A stretch of 64,000 nt of DNA, taken from Bacilli bacterium (lineage in GTDB: Bacteria > Bacillota_I > Bacilli_A > RF39 > UBA660). Below, piece by piece: positions 25,240-34,023 of this stretch. Location of the stretch: assembly GCA_900768345.1 (NCBI GenBank), contig CAAGCO010000004.1, forward strand, positions 25,268 through 89,267, in the 5' to 3' direction. Both the position numbers and the translations under genes were made by a program. Within the stretch, counting starts at the first letter, position 1. Each line of letters starts with the position of its first letter. The notes beneath the pieces are model-generated. The model did not search any database, was not told the origin of the DNA, and saw nothing but the letters and a program-made list of their open reading frames with translations.

Positions 25240-27087
25240 ATGGAAACATATAAAGGGACTACGTTAGAAACAAAGTCAATTGAAAGATATGGTAATCCAA
25301 CTGTTGATGAGATTAAATATAAGAAAACTGCTTATCAATATTTAAAAAACGAAAATAAAGGTTCACTTGAAAATATTGCATTTTCGTTCCTAGGAAATAA
25401 GGTTTTATATGGTGATTTCTTTGAAAAAATTGAAGAAACAGCTAAAGCATTAACTTCTATGGGATTAAAAAAAAGAGATAGAGTTGCAATTTTGATGCCT
25501 AATATACCTGAAACTGCATACATTCAATATGCTGCTAATCGTATGGGTGTTGTTTGTGATTTTATTGATCCTAGAACTAAACCTGATACTCTAATTGAAA
25601 TGTTAAAAAGTGAAAATGCAAATAATATTATACTTGTGGATGCAATAGCAAACGAACTATTGAATTCAGATTTTCCTAGTCTTTTAAAAGATACTAATGT
25701 GAGAAGTGTAATGATTGTTCCTGCTTTATTATCTGCTTCAAAATTATTTAGTTCTATTAGCAGTGTAAAAGAATCTTTGTTTGGTAGAAAAAGAATATCA
25801 AAAATGAATGGTGTTGACTTCTATTATTATGATGATGCACTTAATAATTCTAAATATACATTTTTTAATGATTCTTTGTACGTTGAAAATAGTCCTGCTA
25901 TTGTAACTCATTCTTCTGGTTCTACTACAGGTGTTCCTAGTCCTATTATTATTACAAATGAAAATATGAATAGTATTGCATATCAGCATGAGTTAGCTAA
26001 TTTAACTTTTGAGCCTGGAAAAAAATTATTACATATATTACCATATTTTGCTGCGTATGGTTCAGCTTGCTGCACACATATGGGGTTATCGTTTGGTATG
26101 GAATTAGACGAAATAGCTAAGTTTGATATTGCTAAAGTAGGTAGATTAATTTATAAATTTAAACCAAATATTGTTTTTGGAAATCCTGCATGGTTTCTTG
26201 CTATGACTAAAGATCATGCATTAAAAAATGCTGACTTTTCATTTTTGGATTGTGTTGTAGCAGGCGGAGCATCTCTTACAGAGACTGATGAAAAAATAGT
26301 CAATGATTGGTTGATAAAACATAATGCACATTGTTTACTTTCTAAAGGTTATGGTTTATCTGAAATTTCTGGTTGTGGTACATATACTTGTTCTGATGAA
26401 TACAATAAATATGGATATTCAGGAATAGCACTACCCTTAACTCAAATAGCTATTTTGGATTCTAAAACTAAAACATTAGTAAAAAAGGACAATGATGGAA
26501 ATATTGTTGGTGAAGCTGCTGTATCTGGACCATCTGTAATAAATAAAAGTTTGAATCCTTTAAAAAAAGATAAATATATTTCTATTGATGGTGAAGATTA
26601 CTATCTAACTGGGGATACTGTTCTTGTTGATCAGACTGGAAATTTAAAACATATTGAAAGAATTGATCGTGCCTTTTCAAGATATGATGGATATAAAGTT
26701 CATCCAGGAGATATCGAAAGAAAAATTAGAAATTATGGTTTTGTTGATGCTTGTTCTATAGTTTCTTATTTTAGTGATGATAGATGTGGAAGTATGCCTG
26801 TTGCATATGTTACGGTTCCTGCAAATAATGAATTAACTAATAGAGAAATTGTTGAAAGAATTATTAATTCGATGTTAAATGATAAGACAACTACAACTAG
26901 AGATATACCCTCTAAATGGGTTTTTCTTAATTCAATGCCATTGAATGCTATGTCCAAAGTTGATTTTAGATTCTTACAAACTGAGTTACCCGAAGGTGAA
27001 GAATCCATAAGCGTTGAATTCATAGAAAGTAATTTAGGTTTTTCATATAAGATAGTAAATAAACAAAAAACTTTAAAATTAAAGTAA
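25240..27087 (+). CDS. AMP-binding acyl-CoA/acyl-acid ligase
   Basis: A 615-residue member of the ANL adenylating-enzyme superfamily, which activates a carboxylic acid as acyl-AMP and passes it to CoA or another thiol. The phosphate loop reads HSSGSTTGVPSPI, where the usual Lys after Pro is Ser. Other motifs are YGLSEISGCGTY, the YLTGDT aspartate, the hinge region RIDRAFSRYDGYKVHPGDIE, and the C-terminal lysine region MSKVDFRFL. The acid is unknown. It has no acyl-carrier or thioesterase gene beside it. It is monocistronic, and a terminator overlaps its stop codon. Confidence 0.85.
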   Translation: METYKGTTLETKSIERYGNPTVDEIKYKKTAYQYLKNENKGSLENIAFSFLGNKVLYGDFFEKIEETAKALTSMGLKKRDRVAILMPNIPETAYIQYAANRMGVVCDFIDPRTKPDTLIEMLKSENANNIILVDAIANELLNSDFPSLLKDTNVRSVMIVPALLSASKLFSSISSVKESLFGRKRISKMNGVDFYYYDDALNNSKYTFFNDSLYVENSPAIVTHSSGSTTGVPSPIIITNENMNSIAYQHELANLTFEPGKKLLHILPYFAAYGSACCTHMGLSFGMELDEIAKFDIAKVGRLIYKFKPNIVFGNPAWFLAMTKDHALKNADFSFLDCVVAGGASLTETDEKIVNDWLIKHNAHCLLSKGYGLSEISGCGTYTCSDEYNKYGYSGIALPLTQIAILDSKTKTLVKKDNDGNIVGEAAVSGPSVINKSLNPLKKDKYISIDGEDYYLTGDTVLVDQTGNLKHIERIDRAFSRYDGYKVHPGDIERKIRNYGFVDACSIVSYFSDDRCGSMPVAYVTVPANNELTNREIVERIINSMLNDKTTTTRDIPSKWVFLNSMPLNAMSKVDFRFLQTELPEGEESISVEFIESNLGFSYKIVNKQKTLKLK

Positions 27088-27109
27088 AACATATTGTTTT
27101 ACTTTTTTA
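27081..27109 (+). terminator. Terminator of the acyl-AMP ligase gene
   Basis: Ten-base-pair stem AAAGTAAAAC / GTTTTACTTT, loop ATATT, then a T-run; it covers the stop codon. Confidence 0.85.
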
Positions 27110-27112
27110 TTA

Positions 27113-27121
27113 TGATAAAAT
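27113..27121 (+). promoter_or_regulatory. Extended -10 promoter of the hybrid kinase gene
   Basis: TGATAAAAT directly after the preceding terminator's T-run, about 29 bases before the chosen start codon. No clear -35. Confidence 0.55.
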
Positions 27122-27149
27122 ATTCTATAGAAGATAGGTGATTGTAGTT

Positions 27150-28985
27150 ATGGATTTTTTAGTTATGTTATCTATTACAGAGTTAATTTATACGATTTTG
27201 TTTTCTATTATATTTTTTTCAAAAAAGAGAATTGATAAGAAGGAAAATAAAATTTATTCGTATTTAATGATCGAGACAATGTTTTTACTTTTATTTGGAA
27301 TAATTTTGTATTTCACTATGAGTAGTGGTGGTGGCTACTTTATTAATTTGGTTATGAATAAAATATATCTTGTTTTAAATCTTTTATGGATATATTTATT
27401 TTTACTATATATTTTATCTACTATTTATTATGAGAAACTGTTTGGTGATATAAAAAATACTATTTTAAATTTTTCTATAGGTTTTGTTCAATCTGTTTTG
27501 GTAATGCTACTTCCACTAAAATTTACAATTAACGATTATGGTGCTATGTATGCATATGGTATTGCTTCTACTTTTGTTTATGTTTTATCTACTATATATA
27601 TAATTGTTTTAGTAATTGTTTTTCTTATTAATATTAAGATTTTTAATAAAAAGAAGTATGTTCCTTTATATTTATTCTTTATATTAGGTACTATATGTAT
27701 GATTGTTCAGGCAATTAATCCATCATTGTTTTTAGTTGTTCCATTAGAAGCCTTATTAACTGCAGTAATGTATTTCACTATTGAAAACCCTGATGTTAAG
27801 ATGATTGAACAATTAAATCAAGCTAAAGATGCTGCTGTTAAAGCTAATCAAGCTAAGAGTGATTTTTTAAGTAGTATGAGTCATGAGATTAGATCTCCTT
27901 TAAATGCTATATGTGGTTTTAGTAGTAGTTTACTTGAAAATCCTGGTGTTAGTGATGAAGCTAAGGAAGACGTTAAAAATATTATTATGGCAAGTGATTC
28001 ATTGCTTGACTTAGTAAATGGTATTCTTGATATATCTAAGATTGAAGCCAATAAACTCGAAATAATAGATACAAACTATAACTTTTATAAAATGTTTGAT
28101 GAACTTGTGTTACTTACTAAAGCTAGAATAGGAGATAAGCCATTAGAATTTAAATATAGTTATGATGAGAGTATTCCTAAATATTTATATGGAGATGGGA
28201 TGAGAGTTAAACAAGTAATACTTAATTTACTTACTAACTCTGTTAAATATACTAAAGAAGGATTTGTTGAATTTAGAGTAAGAAGTGTTGTTAAAGATAA
28301 TATAATTCGTTTAATAATAAGTGTTGAGGATTCTGGTATTGGAATTAAAAAAGAAAACATAGAAAAACTATTTACCAAATTCGAAAGACTTGGAGTTGAA
28401 AGAGAAACCACAACTGAAGGAACTGGACTTGGTCTTGCGATAACTAAAAAATTAGTTGAAATGATGGGTGGTAATGTTGCTGTTCAAAGTATATATGGAA
28501 AAGGTAGTATATTCACTTTATCAATAGATCAAAAGATTGTTAGTGGTGAAGAGTTAAATAAATTAATTACTGAAGAAGAAAAAGAAGAGAAACCTAGTGA
28601 TGAAGTGGTTGATGCTGCTGGTAAAAAAGTATTAGTAGTTGATGATAATCAATTAAATCTAAGGGTTGCTGAACGTTTATTAAGTGCATATAAATGTGAT
28701 ATAGAATGTGTTAGTAGTGGTAGCGAATGTATTACTAAAATTGCTAATGGGGAAAAGTATGATTTAATATTACTTGATGATATGATGCCTAAGATGAGTG
28801 GAAGTGAAACTTTAGTTAAACTTAAAGAAATAGGTAATTTTGATACACCAGTATGTGTTTTAACAGCTAATGCGATAACTGGTATGAGAGAAGAATATCT
28901 TGGTAAAGGTTTTAATGATTATTTAAGTAAACCAATAGTTAAGGAAGAACTTAATAGAGTAATCAAAAAATATTTGAAGAAATAA
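27150..28985 (+). CDS. Hybrid sensor histidine kinase with receiver domain
   Basis: A 611-residue membrane kinase. The N-terminal third (about 1-215) holds six or seven hydrophobic helices, a membrane sensor without a large outside loop. A linker leads to a HisKA domain with phosphorylated His245 (MSHEIRSPLN), an HATPase domain with GDGMRVKQVILNLLTNSVKYT, DSGIGI and GTGLGLA, then a C-terminal receiver (about 490-610) with Asp543 as acceptor (LLDDMMP). ATG 27150 is preferred over GTG 27138 because AGGTG lies 9 bases before the ATG. The next gene supplies an Hpt domain, so a His-Asp-His-Asp relay is likely. Confidence 0.9.
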   Translation: MDFLVMLSITELIYTILFSIIFFSKKRIDKKENKIYSYLMIETMFLLLFGIILYFTMSSGGGYFINLVMNKIYLVLNLLWIYLFLLYILSTIYYEKLFGDIKNTILNFSIGFVQSVLVMLLPLKFTINDYGAMYAYGIASTFVYVLSTIYIIVLVIVFLINIKIFNKKKYVPLYLFFILGTICMIVQAINPSLFLVVPLEALLTAVMYFTIENPDVKMIEQLNQAKDAAVKANQAKSDFLSSMSHEIRSPLNAICGFSSSLLENPGVSDEAKEDVKNIIMASDSLLDLVNGILDISKIEANKLEIIDTNYNFYKMFDELVLLTKARIGDKPLEFKYSYDESIPKYLYGDGMRVKQVILNLLTNSVKYTKEGFVEFRVRSVVKDNIIRLIISVEDSGIGIKKENIEKLFTKFERLGVERETTTEGTGLGLAITKKLVEMMGGNVAVQSIYGKGSIFTLSIDQKIVSGEELNKLITEEEKEEKPSDEVVDAAGKKVLVVDDNQLNLRVAERLLSAYKCDIECVSSGSECITKIANGEKYDLILLDDMMPKMSGSETLVKLKEIGNFDTPVCVLTANAITGMREEYLGKGFNDYLSKPIVKEELNRVIKKYLKK

Positions 28986-28992
28986 TAAATTA

Positions 28993-29001
28993 TGATATAA
29001 T
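28993..29001 (+). promoter_or_regulatory. Extended -10 before the Hpt-receiver gene
   Basis: TGATATAAT in the 42-base gap after the kinase gene, 26 bases before the next ATG. There is no terminator in between, so the Hpt-receiver gene can be transcribed both with the kinase and alone. Confidence 0.55.
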
Positions 29002-29027
29002 AAATTTAGTTAGGTAGGAGACGAGAT

Positions 29028-29807
29028 ATGAGAGATGTAAATTTGTTAACTAGTAATGGGGTAAATGTAGAAAAAGCTTTAGAATTATTTGGAGATATGG
29101 ATATGTATGATGCTACTATGTCTGATTTCTTAGAGATGATAGATCAAAAATTAGCTAATCTTAGAAAATATAGAGAAACTGGTGATATGCCAAATTATGC
29201 AATTGAAGTGCATTCTTTAAAGAGCGATGCTCGTTATTTAGGATTTGTAAGTTTAGCTGATCTTGCTTATCAATTTGAATTAAAAAGCAAAGCTAATGAT
29301 TTAATGTTTGTTTATGATAATTATAAAACTTTACTTGATGAAGCTCACAGAGTAATTAATTTATCTAAAAAATATTTAGGACGTGAAGTTACTGAAAATG
29401 TAATTAGTGATATGGTTAGCGGACCTAAAAATGGAGCTATATTAGTAGTAGATGATTCTAATTTAGTAGCAAACTTTATTAAAAAAATATTTGATGACAG
29501 ATATGAAGTATTTATTGCTAGTGATGGTGCTCGTGCAATAGAGATGGTTAGTGGACCAAATGCTGATAAAATTAAAGCATGTTTACTTGATTTAAATATG
29601 CCAAATGTAAATGGATTTGAAGTATTAGAATACTTTAAAAAGAATAATCTATTTGTTAAAATACCTGTATCTGTTATAACTGGTAATGATACTCGTGATC
29701 AAGTAGATGAAGCATTTAATTATCCTATAGTTGATTTGTTATCAAAACCATTTAATGAAAGAGATATTAAGAGAATTATAGAAAAAACTATATCAAGTTA
29801 TAATTAA
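29028..29807 (+). CDS. Hpt domain plus receiver domain protein
   Basis: A 259-residue cytoplasmic phosphorelay protein. The N-terminal helical part (about 15-115) is an Hpt domain with His62 (EVHSLKSDARYLG). The C-terminal part (about 140-255) is a receiver: AILVVDDSN, acceptor Asp188 (CLLDLNMP), Thr in SVITGND, and Lys in LLSKPF. No DNA-binding or enzymatic output domain follows. With the upstream hybrid kinase it forms a full four-step relay, with the final output unknown. It has a GGAGACGAG ribosome binding site and its own terminator. Confidence 0.9.
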   Translation: MRDVNLLTSNGVNVEKALELFGDMDMYDATMSDFLEMIDQKLANLRKYRETGDMPNYAIEVHSLKSDARYLGFVSLADLAYQFELKSKANDLMFVYDNYKTLLDEAHRVINLSKKYLGREVTENVISDMVSGPKNGAILVVDDSNLVANFIKKIFDDRYEVFIASDGARAIEMVSGPNADKIKACLLDLNMPNVNGFEVLEYFKKNNLFVKIPVSVITGNDTRDQVDEAFNYPIVDLLSKPFNERDIKRIIEKTISSYN

Positions 29808-29826
29808 GAGTTGAAACTCTTTTTTA
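29807..29826 (+). terminator. Terminator of the phosphorelay genes
   Basis: Short stem AAGAGT / ACTCTT with loop TGAA and a T-run, starting at the stop codon of the Hpt-receiver gene. Confidence 0.7.
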
Positions 29827-29859
29827 TTTAGTTTATTATGGTTATAAGGAGATGATAAA

Positions 29860-31122
29860 ATGGAAGTACCATTTAAAAGATGTAACATATTAATTCCAAA
29901 AAAGAATATTGATTATAATTTATGGAGTGTAATTGCTTGTGATCAATATACATCTCAATTAGAGTATTGGAATAAAGTTAAAGATTTAGTAGGAGATAAA
30001 CCTTCTACATATAAGATTACTTTACCTGAAGTATATCTTGAAGATGAGAATGTTAATGAAAGAATTGAAAATATTAATAAGACTATGAATGAATACTTGA
30101 ATAATGATATTTTTGATACTTTAGAAGATTCAATGATTTATTTAGAAAGAACTGATTCAACTGGTAAGGTTCGTGAAGGCCTTATCGGTATGATTGATTT
30201 AGAAAGTTATGACTATAACTTTGGTAGTAAGAGTTTAGTTAGAGCTACTGAAAAGACAGTTATAGAAAGAATACCACCTAGAAAGAAAGTTAGAATTAAT
30301 GCTCCATTAGAGCTTCCTCATATTATGATTCTAATTGATGATGAGAAGAGGGAAATAATTGAATCATTAAAGAATAAAGTAAGTAGTGAAGACGTTATAT
30401 ATGACTTTGATTTAATGCTTAATGGTGGACACTCTAAAGGATATAAATTAAGTGGTCCAGTTATTGATGAAGTAACTAAAAAACTTGAAGCTTTAGGAGA
30501 AATTAATTATTTTAATAATAAATATGGTGTTAATGAAGAATATCCATGTGTTTATGCGATGGGAGATGGAAATCATAGTTTAGCTACAGCTAAATCATGT
30601 TATGAAGAGATTAAGAAAGAATTAGGTGAAGAAGAAGCTTTAAAGCATCCTAGTAGATATGCATTAGTGGAACTAGTTAATATTCATAGTGATGCACTAG
30701 ACTTTGAGCCAATTCATAGAGTAATATTTGATTGTGATGTAGAACATTTATTAACTCAAATGTATAAAAGATTTGCGATTAATACTGATGGTAATGGACA
30801 AAAACTTACATATATTACTTCTGCTGGTGAAAAGACTATTTATATAGAAGATGCTACTAGTAATCTTGCAGTTGGAACGCTTCAAAGTTTCTTGGATGAT
30901 TATTTACAAGAGTTTGCCGGAAAAATTGATTATATTCATGGAGAAGAAGCAACTCGTGAACTTGCTAGTAAACAAGATAATATAGGATTCTTACTTCCTA
31001 AGATGGAAAAGAGTGATTTATTTAAATCAGTTATATTAGATGGTGCACTTCCAAGAAAAACATTTAGCATGGGACACTCAGATGATAAGAGATTCTATTT
31101 TGAATGTAGAAAGATTAAGTAA
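29860..31122 (+). CDS. DUF1015 family protein
   Basis: A 420-residue protein of the DUF1015 family, widespread in anaerobes and usually found near serine/phosphoglycerate genes. The hallmark YAMGDGNHSLATAK (Gly-Asp-Gly-Asn-His) is present near residue 230, and the N terminus IPKKNIDYNLWSVIACDQYTS is characteristic. Some relatives of this fold have been linked to serine kinase activity; I cannot assign a reaction here. It is a single gene with an AAGGAGATGA ribosome binding site and a terminator that overlaps its stop codon. Confidence 0.85.
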   Translation: MEVPFKRCNILIPKKNIDYNLWSVIACDQYTSQLEYWNKVKDLVGDKPSTYKITLPEVYLEDENVNERIENINKTMNEYLNNDIFDTLEDSMIYLERTDSTGKVREGLIGMIDLESYDYNFGSKSLVRATEKTVIERIPPRKKVRINAPLELPHIMILIDDEKREIIESLKNKVSSEDVIYDFDLMLNGGHSKGYKLSGPVIDEVTKKLEALGEINYFNNKYGVNEEYPCVYAMGDGNHSLATAKSCYEEIKKELGEEEALKHPSRYALVELVNIHSDALDFEPIHRVIFDCDVEHLLTQMYKRFAINTDGNGQKLTYITSAGEKTIYIEDATSNLAVGTLQSFLDDYLQEFAGKIDYIHGEEATRELASKQDNIGFLLPKMEKSDLFKSVILDGALPRKTFSMGHSDDKRFYFECRKIK

Positions 31123-31138
31123 TTCTTAATCTTTTTTT
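31111..31138 (+). terminator. Terminator of the DUF1015 gene
   Basis: Nine-base-pair stem AAGATTAAG / CTTAATCTT with loop TAATT and a T-run; the stop codon sits at the loop. Confidence 0.9.
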
Positions 31139-31139
31139 G

Positions 31140-31148
31140 TGGTATAAT
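31140..31148 (+). promoter_or_regulatory. Extended -10 promoter of the sigma/anti-sigma operon
   Basis: TGGTATAAT, starting two bases after the T-run of the preceding terminator and 63 bases before the sigma factor start. No ECF-type autoregulated -35 (AAC motif) was recognised. Confidence 0.65.
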
Positions 31149-31211
31149 TTATTTTGAATTTAATGCAATAATTTTATTATTTAAAACATTATTATTATGA
31201 GAGGTAGATTT

Positions 31212-31760
31212 ATGGAGCATGTTTTAAAACTAGATAATATTTCTTTAGATGATTATATTCTAGGTATTGCTGATGGCAATACTAAATATTTAGAAAAGTT
31301 ATATGGCGCCACAAAAGCTTATGTTTTTGGATATGCCTTTTCTATTTTGAAGAATATAAATGATAGTGAAGATGTAATGCAAGATGTATTTTTAAATATA
31401 TATAAAAATGCTCAATTTTATTCATCTAAGAATAAGCCTATGGCTTGGATAATCACAATAACAAGAAATTTATGTTTAGAAAAAATAAGACGTAAAAATA
31501 AACTTGTGTTTGATGATATAAGTACAGTTGAACACTTACTTTCTAAAAAAGATCTATCTTATGATAAAGTACTTTTAAAAACTATTTTAGAAGAGTTATC
31601 TGCTGAAGAAAGGCAAATAGTAGTATTAAATTCTCTATGTGGATTTACGTTTTTAGAAATAAGTAGGATGTTAGAACTTAAATTATCTACAGTACTCTCA
31701 AAATATAATAGAACTATTAAAAAAGTTCGTAGTAAATATAAGGAGGCAATAAATGAATAA
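31212..31760 (+). CDS. ECF-type RNA polymerase sigma factor
   Basis: A 182-residue sigma factor with regions 2 and 4 only. Region 2 spans about 25-90 (FGYAFSILKNINDSEDVMQDVF, a typical core-binding and -10 recognition segment, then KPMAWIITITRNLCLE). Region 4 spans about 125-180 (LSAEERQIVVLNSLCGFTFLEISRML, a helix-turn-helix). ATG 31212 is chosen because AGAGG lies just upstream; an in-frame ATG at 31197 precedes that site. It overlaps the next gene by 8 bases, and that product is its probable anti-sigma factor. Confidence 0.9.
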   Translation: MEHVLKLDNISLDDYILGIADGNTKYLEKLYGATKAYVFGYAFSILKNINDSEDVMQDVFLNIYKNAQFYSSKNKPMAWIITITRNLCLEKIRRKNKLVFDDISTVEHLLSKKDLSYDKVLLKTILEELSAEERQIVVLNSLCGFTFLEISRMLELKLSTVLSKYNRTIKKVRSKYKEAINE

Positions 31761-33141
31761 AAATATTAAAGATGAATTATATAATGTATTTGATAATATG
31801 ATATCTTCTAATTATAATGATGTTGCCAAGAAAATTAAAAATAATAAAGGAGTTATATTAAATATGGAAAAGAAAAGAAAAAGTAAATTCTTTGTAACTG
31901 GTGGTTTTGGTTTAGCTTTTGCTGTTATATTATTTTTTGTGGGGTTAATATATTTTAAAAATGGTAATAGTGTTGCTGTTATAGGTATTGATGTTAATCC
32001 AAGTTTAGAGCTTAGTATTAATTCTAAGAATAAAGTAATTGGTGTTAATACAAATAATGAAGATGGTAAAAAAGTATTAGGGGATATGAATTTAAAAGGT
32101 AGTAATGTGGATGTAGCAGTTAATGCTATATTTGGTTCTATGGTTAAAAATGGATATATAAATGAAAATGATAATTCTATTTTAATAAGTATGGTAGAAG
32201 GAAATTATGATGTAGATAAACTTGCTAATAATGTATATAGTTATTTAAAAAATGAAAAATTAAATTCATCAATATTAACACAAAATGTAGATACTACATC
32301 TTATGATAAAGATTTATCTAAAAAGTATAATATTTCTGTATCTAAAGTTAAACTAATAAGAAGTATTCTTAATAAGAATTCATTATATGATTTTGAAGAA
32401 TTATCTAAATTAAGTACTAATGAATTAAATATTTTAGCTAATACAGCTTATAATAAGACAGAAGAAGTAAGTACTGTTGGTACTGCTAGTAAGAGTAATT
32501 ATATAAGTATAGAGGAAGTTAAAAAAATAGTATTTGATGACTCTAAAGTAAATAGTAATATTGTTAAGGATTTAGAAATTGAATATGACTATGATGATGG
32601 TATTATGGTTTATGATATAGAATTTATTTCTAATAATATTAAATATGATTATGAGATAGATGCTAAAACTGGTAAAATAATCGAAAAAGAAATAGAAAAT
32701 AAGAACGTTAGTACAAGTACATCTGAAAATTATTTATCTAAAGAAAAGATAAAAGAGATTGTGTTTAATAAAACTAAGGTTAAAGATTATTATGATTATG
32801 AAATAGAGTTTGAATTTAAGAGTGGAAAAGCTATTTATGAAGTTGAATTTGAAACTAAAGATAAAGAATATGATTTAGAACTTGATGCATTAAATGGTAA
32901 TATAATTAGGTATGAAACTAAGAATAAGAAAGTAGATACAACTAAATATATAACTAAAAATAAAGCTAGAAGTATCGCACTAAATGATGCTAAAGTTACT
33001 AATTACTTTGGTTACGAAATAGAATTCGAAAGCGATGATGAAACTTATGAAATTAGTTTTGATACTAAAGACAGTGAATACGAATATGTGATAGATGCTA
33101 AAACTGGTAAAATAATTGAAAGAGAAGTTGATAGAGATTAA
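31753..33141 (+). CDS. RsgI-like transmembrane anti-sigma factor with three PepSY domains
   Basis: A 462-residue membrane protein. A short cytoplasmic part (about 1-45), expected to hold the sigma factor, is followed by one transmembrane helix (about 47-68). Outside comes an RsgI-type domain (about 72-150; VIGIDVNPSLELSIN is its signature), then three PepSY repeats starting near residues 248, 326 and 398, each with an EhExxxxxxxYExxxDxxxG pattern. PepSY repeats often inhibit or sense proteases, so regulated proteolysis of this protein could free the sigma factor. AGGAGG precedes the ATG inside the sigma gene. Confidence 0.85.
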   Translation: MNKNIKDELYNVFDNMISSNYNDVAKKIKNNKGVILNMEKKRKSKFFVTGGFGLAFAVILFFVGLIYFKNGNSVAVIGIDVNPSLELSINSKNKVIGVNTNNEDGKKVLGDMNLKGSNVDVAVNAIFGSMVKNGYINENDNSILISMVEGNYDVDKLANNVYSYLKNEKLNSSILTQNVDTTSYDKDLSKKYNISVSKVKLIRSILNKNSLYDFEELSKLSTNELNILANTAYNKTEEVSTVGTASKSNYISIEEVKKIVFDDSKVNSNIVKDLEIEYDYDDGIMVYDIEFISNNIKYDYEIDAKTGKIIEKEIENKNVSTSTSENYLSKEKIKEIVFNKTKVKDYYDYEIEFEFKSGKAIYEVEFETKDKEYDLELDALNGNIIRYETKNKKVDTTKYITKNKARSIALNDAKVTNYFGYEIEFESDDETYEISFDTKDSEYEYVIDAKTGKIIEREVDRD

Positions 33142-33153
33142 TTTCTCTTTTTT
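33133..33153 (+). terminator. Terminator of the sigma/anti-sigma operon
   Basis: Five-base-pair stem AGAGA / TCTCT, loop TTAATT that contains part of the stop codon, followed by TTTTTT. Confidence 0.6.
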
Positions 33154-33199
33154 GTTATAAATTTTTCTTTCATAAATATACTTTACTAGAGGTGGATAA

Positions 33200-33688
33200 A
33201 TGAATAGACAAAATTTATGGTTTGTAACATTATTTTCATTAATTCTTATTTTGGGTGTTTATTATATTACTCTTCCTAGTGATATATTTAGTAAGTCAGC
33301 TTTAGAAAATGTAAATAAGAATGTTGATGTAGTTGTAACTGAGAATGATAAATTAGTGGCTCTTAGAGTGGAAAGAGATGAAGAAATAAGTTCTGTTATG
33401 AGTGAACTTCAAGATAAGATTACTTCACCTTCGTCATCTACTGAAGTAAAAAACGCTGCTTTTGAGGAATTACAAATACTTAATTTAGCTAAAGGAAAAG
33501 AAACGTACTTAGAAGATAAAATACTTAATAATTTTAAAATTAAATCATTTGTTGAAATAAATAATGATAATATTAAAATTACTATTGCTTCTAGTGAGCA
33601 TAATACTAAGCTTGCGAATGATATTATGAGAAGTGTTCAAGAAGAATTTAAAGATAAGAAAAATATAACGATTAAGTTTGAAAAATAG
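33200..33688 (+). CDS. spoIIIAH: SpoIIIAH-like protein
   Basis: A 162-residue protein with an N-terminal transmembrane segment (MNRQNLWFVTLFSLILILGV at the start, very like SpoIIIAH), a Glu/Lys-rich helical stretch (about 50-105) and a C-terminal ring-building fold (VEINNDNIKITIASSEHN). In endospore formers SpoIIIAH sits in the mother-cell membrane and pairs with SpoIIQ to form a channel between the two cells. Here the other seven spoIIIA genes are not beside it; instead gerE and gerM follow. A GAGGTGG ribosome binding site is present, and CATA at 33171 could be part of a sporulation-type -10. Confidence 0.8.
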   Translation: MNRQNLWFVTLFSLILILGVYYITLPSDIFSKSALENVNKNVDVVVTENDKLVALRVERDEEISSVMSELQDKITSPSSSTEVKNAAFEELQILNLAKGKETYLEDKILNNFKIKSFVEINNDNIKITIASSEHNTKLANDIMRSVQEEFKDKKNITIKFEK

Positions 33689-33700
33689 GCATATCTCTTT

Positions 33701-33730
33701 CACATTATTTAAAAGTGTATCATAAATTAT
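33701..33730 (+). promoter_or_regulatory. Possible sigma-K-type promoter of gerE
   Basis: CAC at 33701-33703, 17 bases, then CATAAATTA at 33721-33729, matching the mother-cell sigma-K pattern (AC at -35, CATAnnnTA at -10). No sigma-A TTGACA/TATAAT pair is seen here. In Bacillus gerE is transcribed by sigma-K, which makes this reading attractive but not proven. Confidence 0.45.
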
Positions 33731-33765
33731 CTTAGAAACATAGGTAAATGTTGAAAGAGGTGTTT

Positions 33766-33972
33766 ATGACAGGAAATATATTAACTAAAAGAGAAAAAAA
33801 TGTGTTTGAACTTCTAGTACTTAATAAAACTACTAAAGAGATTGCTCTTGAACTTGGAATTAGTGAGAAAACTGTTAGAAATCATGTGAGTAATGCCATG
33901 CAGAAATTAGGATGTAAGGGAAGAGCAGGGGCTGTAATTGAACTATTGAAATTAGGAGAAATTTCATTATAA
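33766..33972 (+). CDS. gerE: Sporulation transcription regulator GerE
   Basis: A 68-residue LuxR-type helix-turn-helix protein with no receiver domain, the same build as Bacillus GerE (74 residues). The sequence LTKREKNVFELLVLNKTTKE followed by IALELGISEKTVRNHVSNAM and the end VIELLKLGEISL closely follow GerE along the whole length. In Bacillus GerE is the last mother-cell regulator and controls spore-coat genes. ATG 33766 is preferred over ATG 33748 because AAAGAGGTG lies right before it. It has its own terminator and lies between spoIIIAH-like and gerM genes. Confidence 0.88.
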   Translation: MTGNILTKREKNVFELLVLNKTTKEIALELGISEKTVRNHVSNAMQKLGCKGRAGAVIELLKLGEISL

Positions 33973-33995
33973 TTCACTTTAAAAAGTGAATTTTT
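33971..33995 (+). terminator. gerE terminator
   Basis: Nine-base-pair stem AATTCACTT / AAGTGAATT, loop TAAA, then a T-run. It begins at the gerE stop codon. Confidence 0.85.
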
Positions 33996-34023
33996 AATTT
34001 TTAAGTGCATAGTATTTAGTAAT

